Assembly: GCA_900102115.1 (NCBI GenBank)
Contig: FNAW01000001.1
Span: 310,001-374,000 of the forward strand
Direction of reading: 5' to 3'
Length of the DNA: 64,000 nt
From: Blastococcus fimeti
GTDB lineage: Bacteria; Actinomycetota; Actinomycetes; Mycobacteriales; Geodermatophilaceae
The notes below the pieces were generated by a model that was given only the letters and a program-made list of their open reading frames with translations, made no database searches and was not told the origin of the DNA. Position 1 is the first letter of the stretch. Every line of letters starts with the position of its first letter. A program made the translations under genes and the position numbers. Shown here one piece after another: positions 45,732 through 53,349 of the stretch.

Positions 45732-47092
45732 GCCCGCACCATCCCCAGTACCTGATCCCGCAGTTCGGTCATCCGCGCCTCGTCCGGCGCTTCCACGTTC
45801 AGCCGCAGCAGCGGCTCGGTGTTGCTCGCCCGCAGGTTGAACCACGCGCCGTCGGCCAGCTCGACGGTCAGCCCGTCGAGCTCGTCGATCCGCGTGCCCT
45901 CCCGGTCGGCGAAGGCCGCCCGCACGTCGGCGGTCCGCGCCGCGGCGTCGTCCACGGTGGAGTTGATCTCCCCCGAGGCGGCGTAGCGCGAGTAGGCGGC
46001 GGTGAGCTCCGAGAGCGTGCCGCCCTGCTCGCCGAGCGCTGCGAGCACGTGCATGGCCGCGAGCATGCCGGTGTCGGCGCGCCAGAAGTCGCGGAAGTAG
46101 TAGTGCGCCGAGTGCTCTCCGCCGAACACGGCGTCGGTGCGGGCCATCTCGGCCTTGATGAAGGAGTGGCCCACCCGGGTGCGCACCGGCTCGCCACCGT
46201 GCTCGCGCACGATCTCGGGCACGGCCTTCGAGGTGATCAGGTTGTGGATGATCGTCGTCCCGTGGCCCTTGGCCAGCTCGCGGACGGCGACCAGGGCGGT
46301 GATCGCCGAGGGGCTGACCGGCTCGCCCCGCTCGTCGATGACGAAGACGCGGTCGGCGTCGCCGTCGAAGGCCAGGCCGATGTCGGCGCCGTGCTCGCGG
46401 ACCCCGGCCTGCAGGTCGACGAGGTTGGCCGGGTCCAGCGGGTTGGCCTCGTGGTTCGGGAACGAGCCGTCCAGCTCGAAGTACATCGGGACGACGTCCA
46501 GCGGCAGGTCGGCCAGCACGACCGGCACCGTGTGCCCGCCCATGCCGTTGCCGGCGTCGACGACGACCTTGAGCGGGCGGATGCCGGAGAGGTCGACCAG
46601 GCCGCGCAGGTGCGCGGCGTACTCGTGGATGACGTCCCGCTGGGACACCGAGCCGACCCGGCCCGGGTCGCGGTCGTGGCTGCCGGCCTCGGCGGAGGCG
46701 CGGATCTCGGCCAGCCCGGAGTCCTGCCCGATCGGCGCCGCGCCGGCGCGGCACATCTTGATGCCGTTGTACTTCGCGGGGTTGTGGCTGGCGGTGAACA
46801 TCGCGCCCGGGATGCCCAGCGAGCCGGCCGCGAAGTAGAGCATGTCGGTCGAGCCCAGGCCGGCCTCGACGACGTCCAGCCCGCGGCTGATCACGCCCTC
46901 GGCGAAGGCGCGCGACAGGGGGACCGACGAGTCGCGCATGTCGTGCGCGGTGACCACCGAGGTGGCGCCGCTGTCGGCGTGCACGAACTCGGCGAACGCG
47001 GCGCCGATCGACCGGGCGACGTCCTCGTCCCACTGGTCGGGGACGACACCCCGCACGTCATAGGCCTTGATGATCGATGAGAGGTCAGCCAC
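45728..47092 (-). CDS. manB: Phosphomannomutase/phosphoglucomutase
   Basis: A 454-residue alpha-D-phosphohexomutase that converts mannose-6-P to mannose-1-P. The catalytic phosphoserine loop is FTASHNPAKYNGIK, the metal loop AFDGDADRVFV, the sugar loop GGEHSAHYYF and the phosphate loop RASNTEPLLRL. It starts MADLSSIIKAYDVRG, typical of actinobacterial ManB. The stop overlaps the Trm112 ATG. Product feeds ManC for GDP-mannose, used for mannosyl lipids, polymers and glycoproteins. Confidence 0.95.
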   Translation of the reverse strand: MADLSSIIKAYDVRGVVPDQWDEDVARSIGAAFAEFVHADSGATSVVTAHDMRDSSVPLSRAFAEGVISRGLDVVEAGLGSTDMLYFAAGSLGIPGAMFTASHNPAKYNGIKMCRAGAAPIGQDSGLAEIRASAEAGSHDRDPGRVGSVSQRDVIHEYAAHLRGLVDLSGIRPLKVVVDAGNGMGGHTVPVVLADLPLDVVPMYFELDGSFPNHEANPLDPANLVDLQAGVREHGADIGLAFDGDADRVFVIDERGEPVSPSAITALVAVRELAKGHGTTIIHNLITSKAVPEIVREHGGEPVRTRVGHSFIKAEMARTDAVFGGEHSAHYYFRDFWRADTGMLAAMHVLAALGEQGGTLSELTAAYSRYAASGEINSTVDDAAARTADVRAAFADREGTRIDELDGLTVELADGAWFNLRASNTEPLLRLNVEAPDEARMTELRDQVLGMVRA

Positions 47093-47140
47093 GCCGAGAC
47101 CCTATCGGCGCCTGCGACCGGCCGCTTGGACGGCTCCCCG

Positions 47141-47509
47141 TCAGGGGAGGTCGGGAAGGACGCGCAGGTGCCCGCGCCGGGTGCCGCGGCCGTCGTCCAG
47201 CGGATCGCGCGGGGGCTCGGGGCGGGCCGCCTCGCGGACCGCGTCGGCCAGGGCGAGCAGGTCGTCACCGGTCGGGCCGACGTCGTCCAGGTCGATCTCG
47301 TGCCGGACGACCTCCCAGCCGCGGGGGACGGTCAGCCGCTCGGCGTGGAACTCGCAGAGGTCGTAGCTGTGCGGCTCCGAGAAGGTCGCCAACGGGCCGA
47401 CAACGGCCGTGGACTCCGCGTACACGTAGGTCAGAGTCGCCGCTGCCGGTTGCGCGCAGCCGCTGCGCGAGCAGCGACGTGACTGCCTCACCACCGGTTC
47501 CTCACGCAT
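47141..47509 (-). CDS. DUF3499 protein, probable zinc-binding
   Basis: A 122-residue protein of the DUF3499 family. Cys pairs (RRCSRSGCAQPAAATLTY and later DLCEFHAERLTVP) probably form a zinc site. The C-terminal half is acidic and Arg/Asp-rich. It starts at an ATG at 47509 divergent from the DprE2-like gene, with 82 bp between. Rv3258c is the counterpart by position, recalled. It is 48 bp upstream of manB. Function unknown. Confidence 0.87.
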   Translation of the reverse strand: MREEPVVRQSRRCSRSGCAQPAAATLTYVYAESTAVVGPLATFSEPHSYDLCEFHAERLTVPRGWEVVRHEIDLDDVGPTGDDLLALADAVREAARPEPPRDPLDDGRGTRRGHLRVLPDLP

Positions 47510-47591
47510 GCACCGTAAACCCGCCTCCGGGTCGACCGCAGCAGGCGCACCGGGAATTCGGGTCGGGCGCCCCATCCTGCACGATGACCCC

Positions 47592-48344
47592 GTGGGCATC
47601 GACACAGGTCCGATCCTCGTCCTGGGCGGGCGCAGCGAGATCGGCACGGCCGTCGCCGTCCGGCTGGCTGCGCGCGGCTGCGGCACGGTCGTGCTGGCCG
47701 CGCGGCGGGCGAGTGACCTCGACGAGCAGGAGGCCGAGCTGCGCGCGGCGGGCGCCACCACGGTCGGCCGGGTGGAGTTCGACGCCGACGACCTCGCCGG
47801 TCACGCCGCCGCTCTCGACGAGGTGGAACGCCGCTTCGGCGTGCCGACGACGGTCGTCGTGGCCTTCGGCGTGCTCGGCGACCAGGCGCTCGCCGAGCGC
47901 GATCCGGCCGCCGCCGTGGCCGTCGTCCACACCGACTACACCGCGCAGGTGCACGTGCTGACCCTGCTCGCCGACCGGTTGCGGGCGGCCGGGCGCGGCA
48001 CGCTGGTCGTCTTCTCCTCGGTCGCCGGGGTGCGGGTGCGCCGGGCCAACTACGTGTACGGCTCGGCCAAGGCCGGGCTCGACGGCTTCGCCAGCGGCCT
48101 CGCCGACGCCCTCACCGGCTCGGGCGTGCGGCTGCTGCTGGTCCGCCCCGGGTTCGTCGTCGGCCGGATGACCGAGGGCATGTCGCCCGCGCCGTTCTCC
48201 AGCACGCCCGACCAGGTGGCCGACGCCGTCGTCGCCGGCCTGGGCGGCCGCCGCGGCGAGGTCTGGGTGCCGGGCGTGCTGCGGCCGGTCTTCTTCCTCA
48301 TGCGGCTCCTCCCCCGGGCCGTCTGGCGCCGGCTGCCCCGGTGA
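47592..48344 (+). CDS. Short-chain dehydrogenase, DprE2-like (decaprenylphosphoryl-ketoribose reductase type)
   Basis: A 250-residue short-chain dehydrogenase. The NAD(P) loop is LVLGGRSEIGTAVAV, VAFGVLGDQALAERDP and the active Tyr/Lys YVYGSAKAGLDGF are seen. The pattern FGVLGD, RVRRANYVYGSAKAGLDGF, and the ending MRLLPRAVWRRLPR match mycobacterial DprE2 well from memory. DprE2 reduces decaprenylphospho-keto-erythropentofuranose to decaprenylphospho-arabinose. No dprE1 is in the window, so the assignment rests on sequence and on the AftB-like gene 8 kb away. The GTG start at 47592 is preferred. Confidence 0.75.
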   Translation: MGIDTGPILVLGGRSEIGTAVAVRLAARGCGTVVLAARRASDLDEQEAELRAAGATTVGRVEFDADDLAGHAAALDEVERRFGVPTTVVVAFGVLGDQALAERDPAAAVAVVHTDYTAQVHVLTLLADRLRAAGRGTLVVFSSVAGVRVRRANYVYGSAKAGLDGFASGLADALTGSGVRLLLVRPGFVVGRMTEGMSPAPFSSTPDQVADAVVAGLGGRRGEVWVPGVLRPVFFLMRLLPRAVWRRLPR

Positions 48345-48359
48345 GCGCGTCGGGCGCCG

Positions 48360-48365
48360 TAGGCT
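48360..48365 (+). promoter_or_regulatory. -10 box of the metallopeptidase-like gene
   Basis: TAGGCT followed by 10 nt and the ATG at 48376, a near-leaderless layout. It overlaps only the 31-bp gap after the DprE2-like gene. Confidence 0.35.
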
Positions 48366-48375
48366 CTCCGCCGTC

Positions 48376-48843
48376 ATGACCGGTCCCTCGCGCCGCCCCG
48401 CCCGCTCCCGCCGCGACCGCCACGGCCGCGGCCTGCGCGGCCGCCTGGTGCCGGCCGAGGTGCCGCTGGCCCGCAGCCGCGCCGAGCAGTTCGACGACCT
48501 CGTGCTCGACGCGGTCGAGGATCTCGAGCGGCGCTGGGAACGCGAGCTCGCCGGCGTCGAGTTCGCCGTCGAGGACGTGCCGTGGGTGGACCACACCAGC
48601 CCCGATGACGTGGTGCTGGACTCCGACGTGCTCGACGACGCCAGTGTGCCGCTGGCCCGCATCCTCCCCGCGCACCGGGAGGACGGCCGCGAGGTGGCAC
48701 CCCGGATCATCGTCTACCGGCGCCCGCTGGAGCTCCGCGCCGGCGACCGGGACGACCTCGCGGACCTGGTGCGCGACGTCGTCGTCGACCAGGTGGCCGT
48801 CCTGCTCGGCCGCGATCCGGAGGAGATCGACCCCACCGGCTGA
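48376..48843 (+). CDS. Metallopeptidase-family (zincin-like) protein without the HExxH motif
   Basis: A 155-residue protein of the family annotated as metallopeptidase (PF06262-like), counterpart of Rv3259. It has SRAEQFDDLVLDAVEDLERRW, IVYRRPLELRAGDRDDLADL and ends LVRDVVVDQVAVLLGRDP and EEIDPTG. In active members the zinc site HExxH lies where this protein reads RDVVVDQ, so zinc ligands are absent. I infer a non-catalytic role or a diverged enzyme. The basic N-terminus (RRPARSRRDRHGRG) may bind nucleic acid. Confidence 0.78.
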   Translation: MTGPSRRPARSRRDRHGRGLRGRLVPAEVPLARSRAEQFDDLVLDAVEDLERRWERELAGVEFAVEDVPWVDHTSPDDVVLDSDVLDDASVPLARILPAHREDGREVAPRIIVYRRPLELRAGDRDDLADLVRDVVVDQVAVLLGRDPEEIDPTG

Positions 48844-48867
48844 GCGGCCCGTCCCGGGGGCCCTGCG

Positions 48868-49776
48868 ATGCTGGGCGGGATGGACGTTCCCGCGGTGGCC
48901 GCCGGGCCCTGGATCGCGCTGGGCGCCGCCCTCGGGATGCTGCTGCTGCTCGCGGCCGGTGCGGTCGCGCTGTGGCTCCGCAGCCCCGTCCCGCCGCCCG
49001 GCACCGCCGAGGTCGTCGTCCCGGGGCAGCCCCGGGACGACCTCGCCGACTTCCTGGCCCGTCCCCCCGGCACTCCCGGCGCGCCGGAGGTGCCGGACGA
49101 GGGATGGGCGGTGCTCGCCCCGGTCGCGCCCGCGCGGGAGGCCGCGCCCGCCACCCCCGGCGGGCGTCCGGGCACGGCCCTGGCGGCGCTCGCCGTCGTC
49201 GCGCTCCTGCTCGTGGGCGTCGCGGCCGCGCTGGCCGCCGCGGCCCGCTCCCCCGAACCGGCGTCCGTCGCAGCACCGGCGGAGGAGCCTGCCGACCCGC
49301 CGGCCGCCTCCGGGGACGAGGAGGTCGCCTTCGGGGACGAGGAGGTCGCCTTCGGGGACGAGGAGGTCACCGTCCGGCTCTCCTTCGGCGGCGTCGTCCT
49401 CGAGGAGCACGCGGTGGGCGTCACCGTCGGCTATCCCGAGCTGGAGCTGACGTCCGACGACGGACGCACCGTCGCGCGGCTGCGGCTGCCGGCGGCCAAC
49501 TGCCTCGCCGCCACTGCTCCCCCGCGGCCCGGCGATCCCGGCTGCCGGGAGGCCCGCACCGAGTACGCGGAGCTCGCCTCCCCGGACCTCGACGTGGTCC
49601 GCGACGGCGACGAGCTCACCGTCTCCGGCCGGTTCGCCACCGAGCTGCACCCGCCGGGCGGCGCCGCGGAACCGACCGGGCGGAGCTACGACGTCTCCGT
49701 CACCCTCGGCGCGCCGGGTGACGGGGGGTCCGAGCCGGAGCTGACCTGGGGCGACCGGCTCGTCCCCACCCGCTAG
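48868..49776 (+). CDS. Unrecognised two-helix membrane protein with 21-bp tandem repeat
   Basis: A protein of 302 residues (or 298 from ATG 48880). One membrane helix lies near residues 14-37 and a second at residues 100-126. Between them is a Pro-rich cytoplasmic or external segment. After the second helix, an acidic linker carries the repeat FGDEEVA, encoded by a 21-bp tandem repeat (about 49310-49374). The C-terminal domain, beta-rich with two Cys (ANCLAA and PGCREA), is probably extracytoplasmic. No family was recognised. Its TAG shares CTAG with the next gene's stop. Confidence 0.7.
   Translation: MLGGMDVPAVAAGPWIALGAALGMLLLLAAGAVALWLRSPVPPPGTAEVVVPGQPRDDLADFLARPPGTPGAPEVPDEGWAVLAPVAPAREAAPATPGGRPGTALAALAVVALLLVGVAAALAAAARSPEPASVAAPAEEPADPPAASGDEEVAFGDEEVAFGDEEVTVRLSFGGVVLEEHAVGVTVGYPELELTSDDGRTVARLRLPAANCLAATAPPRPGDPGCREARTEYAELASPDLDVVRDGDELTVSGRFATELHPPGGAAEPTGRSYDVSVTLGAPGDGGSEPELTWGDRLVPTR
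49310..49374 (+). repeat. 21-bp tandem repeat in a coding region
   Basis: The unit ggggacgaggaggtcgccttc occurs twice in full and a third time in part, giving repeated GDEEVAF residues in an acidic linker. Exact copies suggest recent expansion by slippage. Confidence 0.8.
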
Positions 49777-50621
49777 GAGCGCCGGCCGCCCAGCCGCCGG
49801 GCCACGTCCGGTGGCGGCAGCCAGGAGCGCGCCGGCACGGTGACCGCGGCCGCCGGCGCACCGCGCTCGGACCGCATCCCCGGCAGGCCCGGCGTCGCCC
49901 ACCACGGCCGGCGGTCCGGGCCGTCGAGGAGGGTCAGCAGCGCACCGGGCCGGTCGACCGGGACCGCGACCTCCAGCCGGCCGGCCGCGGCGTGCAACCG
50001 GGCGGCGGCGCGCAGGAAGGCGCGGGCACCGGCGTCGGGCGCCGGCGCCAGCAGGGCCGGCAGCACCCGCTCGAGCTCCCGGGGATCAGCACTGCGGGCG
50101 ACCGGGCCGCCGTCGTCGAGGCCGTCGACGAGCGCGGTGGTCCGCTCGGTCGCCATGCGGGCCATCGGGAAGCGCTCGGCCAGCCGGCGGGCGGTCCGGT
50201 CGCCGAGCGGCAGGCCCGCCAGGTGCAGCGACCACGGGCCGCGCAGGCCGCCGAGCAGCTCGAGGACGCCCTCGGCCAGCGCGGCGGAGGCGTCGTCGTC
50301 GGCGGCCAGCAGCCGCGTCGTGGGCCCGCCGGGAGGCGTGGGAAGGCCGTCGCCCAGCACCGTCACCGCCGTCGCGAGGCCACTCGTCGACCATCGGCGG
50401 CGCAGCTGCAGGAAGGCCACCGCCGAGGGCGGCTGCCCGTCGGCCCCGACGACGACGGCCACCGGGCGACCGGCCCGGCGCCGGGCGGCCTGCACGTCGA
50501 GGACGGCGGTGAGCCAGGGGGCGCGGGCGGTGACCGGGGCATTCAGCCGGCGGGCCAGCGGAGTGGCGGCGCGGACCTCCTGGACCACCCGGTCCCGGCC
50601 GACCACGACCCGGGTGCGCAT
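49773..50621 (-). CDS. Unrecognised soluble actinobacterial protein
   Basis: A 282-residue, Ala/Arg-rich protein. It starts MRTRVVVGRDRVVQEVRAAT, with a middle part (PVAVVVGADGQPPSAVAFLQ) that resembles an acetyltransferase-like beta strand and helix, and a Pro-rich C-terminus. GNAT-type fold is possible but motif-level support is missing. The ATG at 50621 is 10 bp before the whiB terminator hairpin. Its TAG and that of the convergent upstream gene share the tetranucleotide CTAG. Function unknown. Confidence 0.7.
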   Translation of the reverse strand: MRTRVVVGRDRVVQEVRAATPLARRLNAPVTARAPWLTAVLDVQAARRRAGRPVAVVVGADGQPPSAVAFLQLRRRWSTSGLATAVTVLGDGLPTPPGGPTTRLLAADDDASAALAEGVLELLGGLRGPWSLHLAGLPLGDRTARRLAERFPMARMATERTTALVDGLDDGGPVARSADPRELERVLPALLAPAPDAGARAFLRAAARLHAAAGRLEVAVPVDRPGALLTLLDGPDRRPWWATPGLPGMRSERGAPAAAVTVPARSWLPPPDVARRLGGRRS

Positions 50622-50631
50622 GCCCCGAATA

Positions 50632-50672
50632 GCACCACAGCCGCCGACGGGGGTCGTCGGCGGCTGTGGTGC
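50632..50672 (-). terminator. whiB terminator, perfect 18-bp hairpin
   Basis: Positions 50632-50649 pair perfectly with 50655-50672 around a 5-nt loop (ggggt). It lies 42 bp after the whiB stop on the minus strand. No U-tract follows. Confidence 0.75.
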
Positions 50673-50713
50673 GGCCCCGTCGCGGGGCCGGAGCTGTGGG
50701 TGAGGGGTGCGGC

Positions 50714-51076
50714 TCAGACGGCGCGGCGACGCAGGCGACGGCGCTCGCGCTCGGAGAGCCCGCCCCAGATGCCGAAGCGCTCGTCGTTGGACAGCGCGTA
50801 CTCGAGGCACTCGGCCTTGACCTCGCACCCCGTGCAGATCTTCTTCGCCTCGCGGGTGGAGCCGCCCTTCTCGGGGAAGAACGCCTCCGGGTCGGTCTCG
50901 GCGCACAGGGCGCGCTCCTGCCAGGACTGCCCCTCGGCCTCCAGGCCGATGCCCAGCAGTCCGGAGATCCCCGAGCCGGCGGGCGCACCGAGGCTCTGCC
51001 CGGCGCCCGACCCGAATCGGTCGGTCGCCCGGTCGCTCCCGTTGACGTAATCGCTCAACCACGACACCTCGGCCAT
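50714..51076 (-). CDS. whiB: WhiB-family iron-sulfur regulator (WhiB2/WhmD type)
   Basis: A 120-residue core WhiB protein. The four cluster Cys are Cys58, Cys81, Cys84 and Cys90 (CAETDPEAFF and KKICTGCEVKAECLEYA), followed by the GIWGGLSERERRRLRR turn and basic tail. It matches WhiB2/WhmD by position next to fbiA, which in mycobacteria is essential for division and septum formation. It binds a [4Fe-4S] cluster and the primary sigma factor. ATG 51076 is assumed; ATG 51154, 7 nt after the -10 box, would add 26 residues and be leaderless. A TTGACC/TGTAAT promoter lies upstream. Confidence 0.92.
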   Translation of the reverse strand: MAEVSWLSDYVNGSDRATDRFGSGAGQSLGAPAGSGISGLLGIGLEAEGQSWQERALCAETDPEAFFPEKGGSTREAKKICTGCEVKAECLEYALSNDERFGIWGGLSERERRRLRRRAV

Positions 51077-51161
51077 GACGATGCGTCCCCTCTCGCTCTC
51101 GTCCCGGTGCGCGGCTTCCGGGAGGCTCCCGATCCGCTCAGCACTCGATGACATCGTCGGA

Positions 51162-51191
51162 ATTACACGCGTGTCGTTGCCCAACGGTCAA
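51162..51191 (-). promoter_or_regulatory. whiB promoter
   Basis: TTGACC (-35, 51186-51191) and TGTAAT (-10, 51162-51167) spaced 18 nt on the minus strand. Seven nt after the -10 is an ATG at 51154. The 8-bp inverted repeat GCGTGTCG/CGACACGC (51169-51176 and 51208-51215) straddles the -35. Confidence 0.65.
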
Positions 51192-51317
51192 GTTTGCTCG
51201 GTGTAAGCGACACGCCACAGCAGCCCCACGCGTCACAGCGCGTTCGTCACATCTCGTCTGCTACCCCGACACGCCCGTGGAACAGTGCACAACTGCCTAT
51301 CGGGCACGATGTGTTTC

Positions 51318-52283
51318 GTGCAGATCGTGGTGCTGGCTGGTGGGACCGGAGGGGCTCGATTCCTGAGGGGGGTGCGGGCCGCTGAACCCGGGGCGGAGAT
51401 CACCGCGGTGGTCAACACCGGGGACGACGTGACGATGCACGGGCTGCGCATCTGCCCGGACCTCGACACCGTCGTCTACACCCTCGGCGGGGGCATCGAC
51501 GAGGAGCGCGGCTGGGGCCGGGCGGGCGAGAGCTGGACGGTCAAGGAGGAGCTCGCCGCCTACGGCGCCGACCCCGACTGGTTCGGCCTCGGCGACCGCG
51601 ACCTGGCCACCCACCTCATCCGCACCCGGATGCTCGACGCCGGGTACCCCCTCTCGGCGGTGACCGCCGCGCTCGCCGACCGCTGGCAGCCCGGCGTCAC
51701 CGTGCTGCCGATGAGCGACCAGCGGGTGGAGACCCACGTCGTCGTCGACGACCCCGAGACCGGCCGCCCGCGCGCCATCCACTTCCAGGAGTGGTGGGTG
51801 CGGCACCGGGCGGCCCTGGACCCCTCGGCGTTCGTGCAGGTCGGCGTGGACGCCGCCGGGCCCGCGCCCGGCGTCGTCGAGGCCTTCGCCGCGGCCGACG
51901 CGGTGCTCGTCGCGCCGTCGAACCCGGTGGTCTCCATCGGCACGATCCTCGGCGTCCCGGGCCTGCGTGAGGCGCTGCTCGCCACCCCCGCCCGGATCGC
52001 CGGCGTCTCGCCGATCGTCGGTGGCGCGGTCGTGCGCGGCATGGCCGACCGCTGCCTGCCCGTGCTGGACATCGAGGTGAGCGCCGAGGGCGTCGGCCGG
52101 CACTACGGCGCCCGCTCGGACGGCGGCCTGCTCGACGCCTGGCTCGTCGCACCCGACGACCCGGCCGACCTCGCCGGCGTGGACGTGCGCCAGGTGCCGC
52201 TGCTCATGTCCGACCCCGACGCGACGACGGCGCTGGCCCGCGCGGCCCTGGACGCCGCGGGTGTCCGAGCTCCTGGTGTCTGA
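51318..52283 (+). CDS. fbiA: 2-phospho-L-lactate/phosphoenolpyruvate transferase FbiA
   Basis: A 321-residue enzyme (from GTG 51318; ATG 51309 is possible) of the CofD/FbiA family. It joins the lactyl or enolpyruvyl diphosphoguanosine to Fo in F420 synthesis. Signatures are [37 protein letters not shown], the metal-binding Asp residues and [16 protein letters not shown]. It is upstream of fbiB, whose GTG start at 52261 lies inside the end of fbiA, so they are cotranslated. It is divergent from whiB, as in mycobacteria (Rv3261-Rv3260c). Confidence 0.93.
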   Translation: MQIVVLAGGTGGARFLRGVRAAEPGAEITAVVNTGDDVTMHGLRICPDLDTVVYTLGGGIDEERGWGRAGESWTVKEELAAYGADPDWFGLGDRDLATHLIRTRMLDAGYPLSAVTAALADRWQPGVTVLPMSDQRVETHVVVDDPETGRPRAIHFQEWWVRHRAALDPSAFVQVGVDAAGPAPGVVEAFAAADAVLVAPSNPVVSIGTILGVPGLREALLATPARIAGVSPIVGGAVVRGMADRCLPVLDIEVSAEGVGRHYGARSDGGLLDAWLVAPDDPADLAGVDVRQVPLLMSDPDATTALARAALDAAGVRAPGV

Positions 52284-53349
52284 GCCGCCGGCGGGCGTCT
52301 CGGTGCTGCCGGTCGCCGGCCTGCCCGAGTTCGCGCCGGGCGACGACCTGGCGGCCGCGATCGCCGGGCACGCCCCCTGGCTGGCCGACGGCGACGTCGT
52401 CGTCGTCACGTCGAAGGTGGTCTCCAAGGTCGAGGGCGCGCTGGTGCGCGTGCCGGCCGGCGCCGACCGGGAGGCGGCCCGGCAGGCGGCGATCGACGGC
52501 CAGACGGTGCGGGTGGTCGCCCGCCGCGGACCGCTGAAGATCGTGCAGACCCCGCACGGCTGGGTGGTGGCCGCCGCGGGAATCGACGCCTCCAACGTGG
52601 ACCAGGGCTCGCTGGTGCTGCTCCCCGAGGACTCCGACGCCTCGGCCCGCGGGCTGCGGACCCGGCTCGCGGAGCTGCTCGGCGTCGACGTCGCCGTGGT
52701 CGTGAGCGACACCTTCGGGCGCACCTGGCGGGAGGGGCTGACCGACGTCGCCGTCGGCTCCGCCGGCATCACCGCGCTGGTGGACCACCGGGGCGCCGTC
52801 GACGCCCACGGCAACCGGCTGGAGACCACCCGCATCGCCGTGGTCGACGAGCTGGCCTCGGCCGCCGACCTGGTCAAGGGCAAGCTCGACGGCGTGCCGG
52901 TCGCGGTGGTCCGGGGCCTCCCGGTCGACCGGCCCGATGTCGACGAGGGCACCCGCCCGCTGGTACGGCTGCCCGGCGACGACCTCTTCCCGTACGGCTC
53001 CCGGGACGTGGTGGGCTCCCGCTCCCCCACCGCCGGGCTCGTCCCGCGGACGGGCGAGCTGGACGCCGTCGCGGCCGCGTTCCGCACCGCGAGCGCCGCG
53101 CTGCCCGAGTTCCCCGTGGTGCTGCGCTACGGCGGCGAGGGCGACGGCGTCGTCGACGTGCACCTGACCGATGCGGTCACCACCACGACGGCGGTGAACC
53201 TCGGTGCGCTGCTCGGCGCGGCGATCGTGCAGCTGCACGCGGAGGGATGGGCGACCCGCTGGGAGCCGGTGACCACGGCCGGCGGCACCTCACTCGTCGG
53301 GAGGCTGTGGGTCGGTACGACCGACCCGGCCGGCGAGCGACAGCACTAG
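52261..53349 (+). CDS. fbiB: Coenzyme F420-0:L-glutamate ligase FbiB, without nitroreductase domain
   Basis: A 362-residue protein. Residues about 10-250 form the CofE-type ligase that adds L-Glu to F420-0: [57 protein letters not shown] and [21 protein letters not shown]. Mycobacterial FbiB (about 448 residues) continues with a nitroreductase-like domain that binds FMN and dehydro-F420-0. Here only about 110 residues follow, with [20 protein letters not shown] and [20 protein letters not shown], without a recognisable flavin site. The reductase may be encoded elsewhere. GTG 52261 overlaps fbiA. Confidence 0.9.
   Translation: MSELLVSEPPAGVSVLPVAGLPEFAPGDDLAAAIAGHAPWLADGDVVVVTSKVVSKVEGALVRVPAGADREAARQAAIDGQTVRVVARRGPLKIVQTPHGWVVAAAGIDASNVDQGSLVLLPEDSDASARGLRTRLAELLGVDVAVVVSDTFGRTWREGLTDVAVGSAGITALVDHRGAVDAHGNRLETTRIAVVDELASAADLVKGKLDGVPVAVVRGLPVDRPDVDEGTRPLVRLPGDDLFPYGSRDVVGSRSPTAGLVPRTGELDAVAAAFRTASAALPEFPVVLRYGGEGDGVVDVHLTDAVTTTTAVNLGALLGAAIVQLHAEGWATRWEPVTTAGGTSLVGRLWVGTTDPAGERQH

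Noticed and set aside
41512..45840. Plus-strand open frame opposite glpD to tobH
   Set aside because: It crosses several well-supported minus-strand genes and has shadow-type composition.
49310..49374. CRISPR array
   Set aside because: The repeat is directly tandem without spacers and lies in a reading frame.
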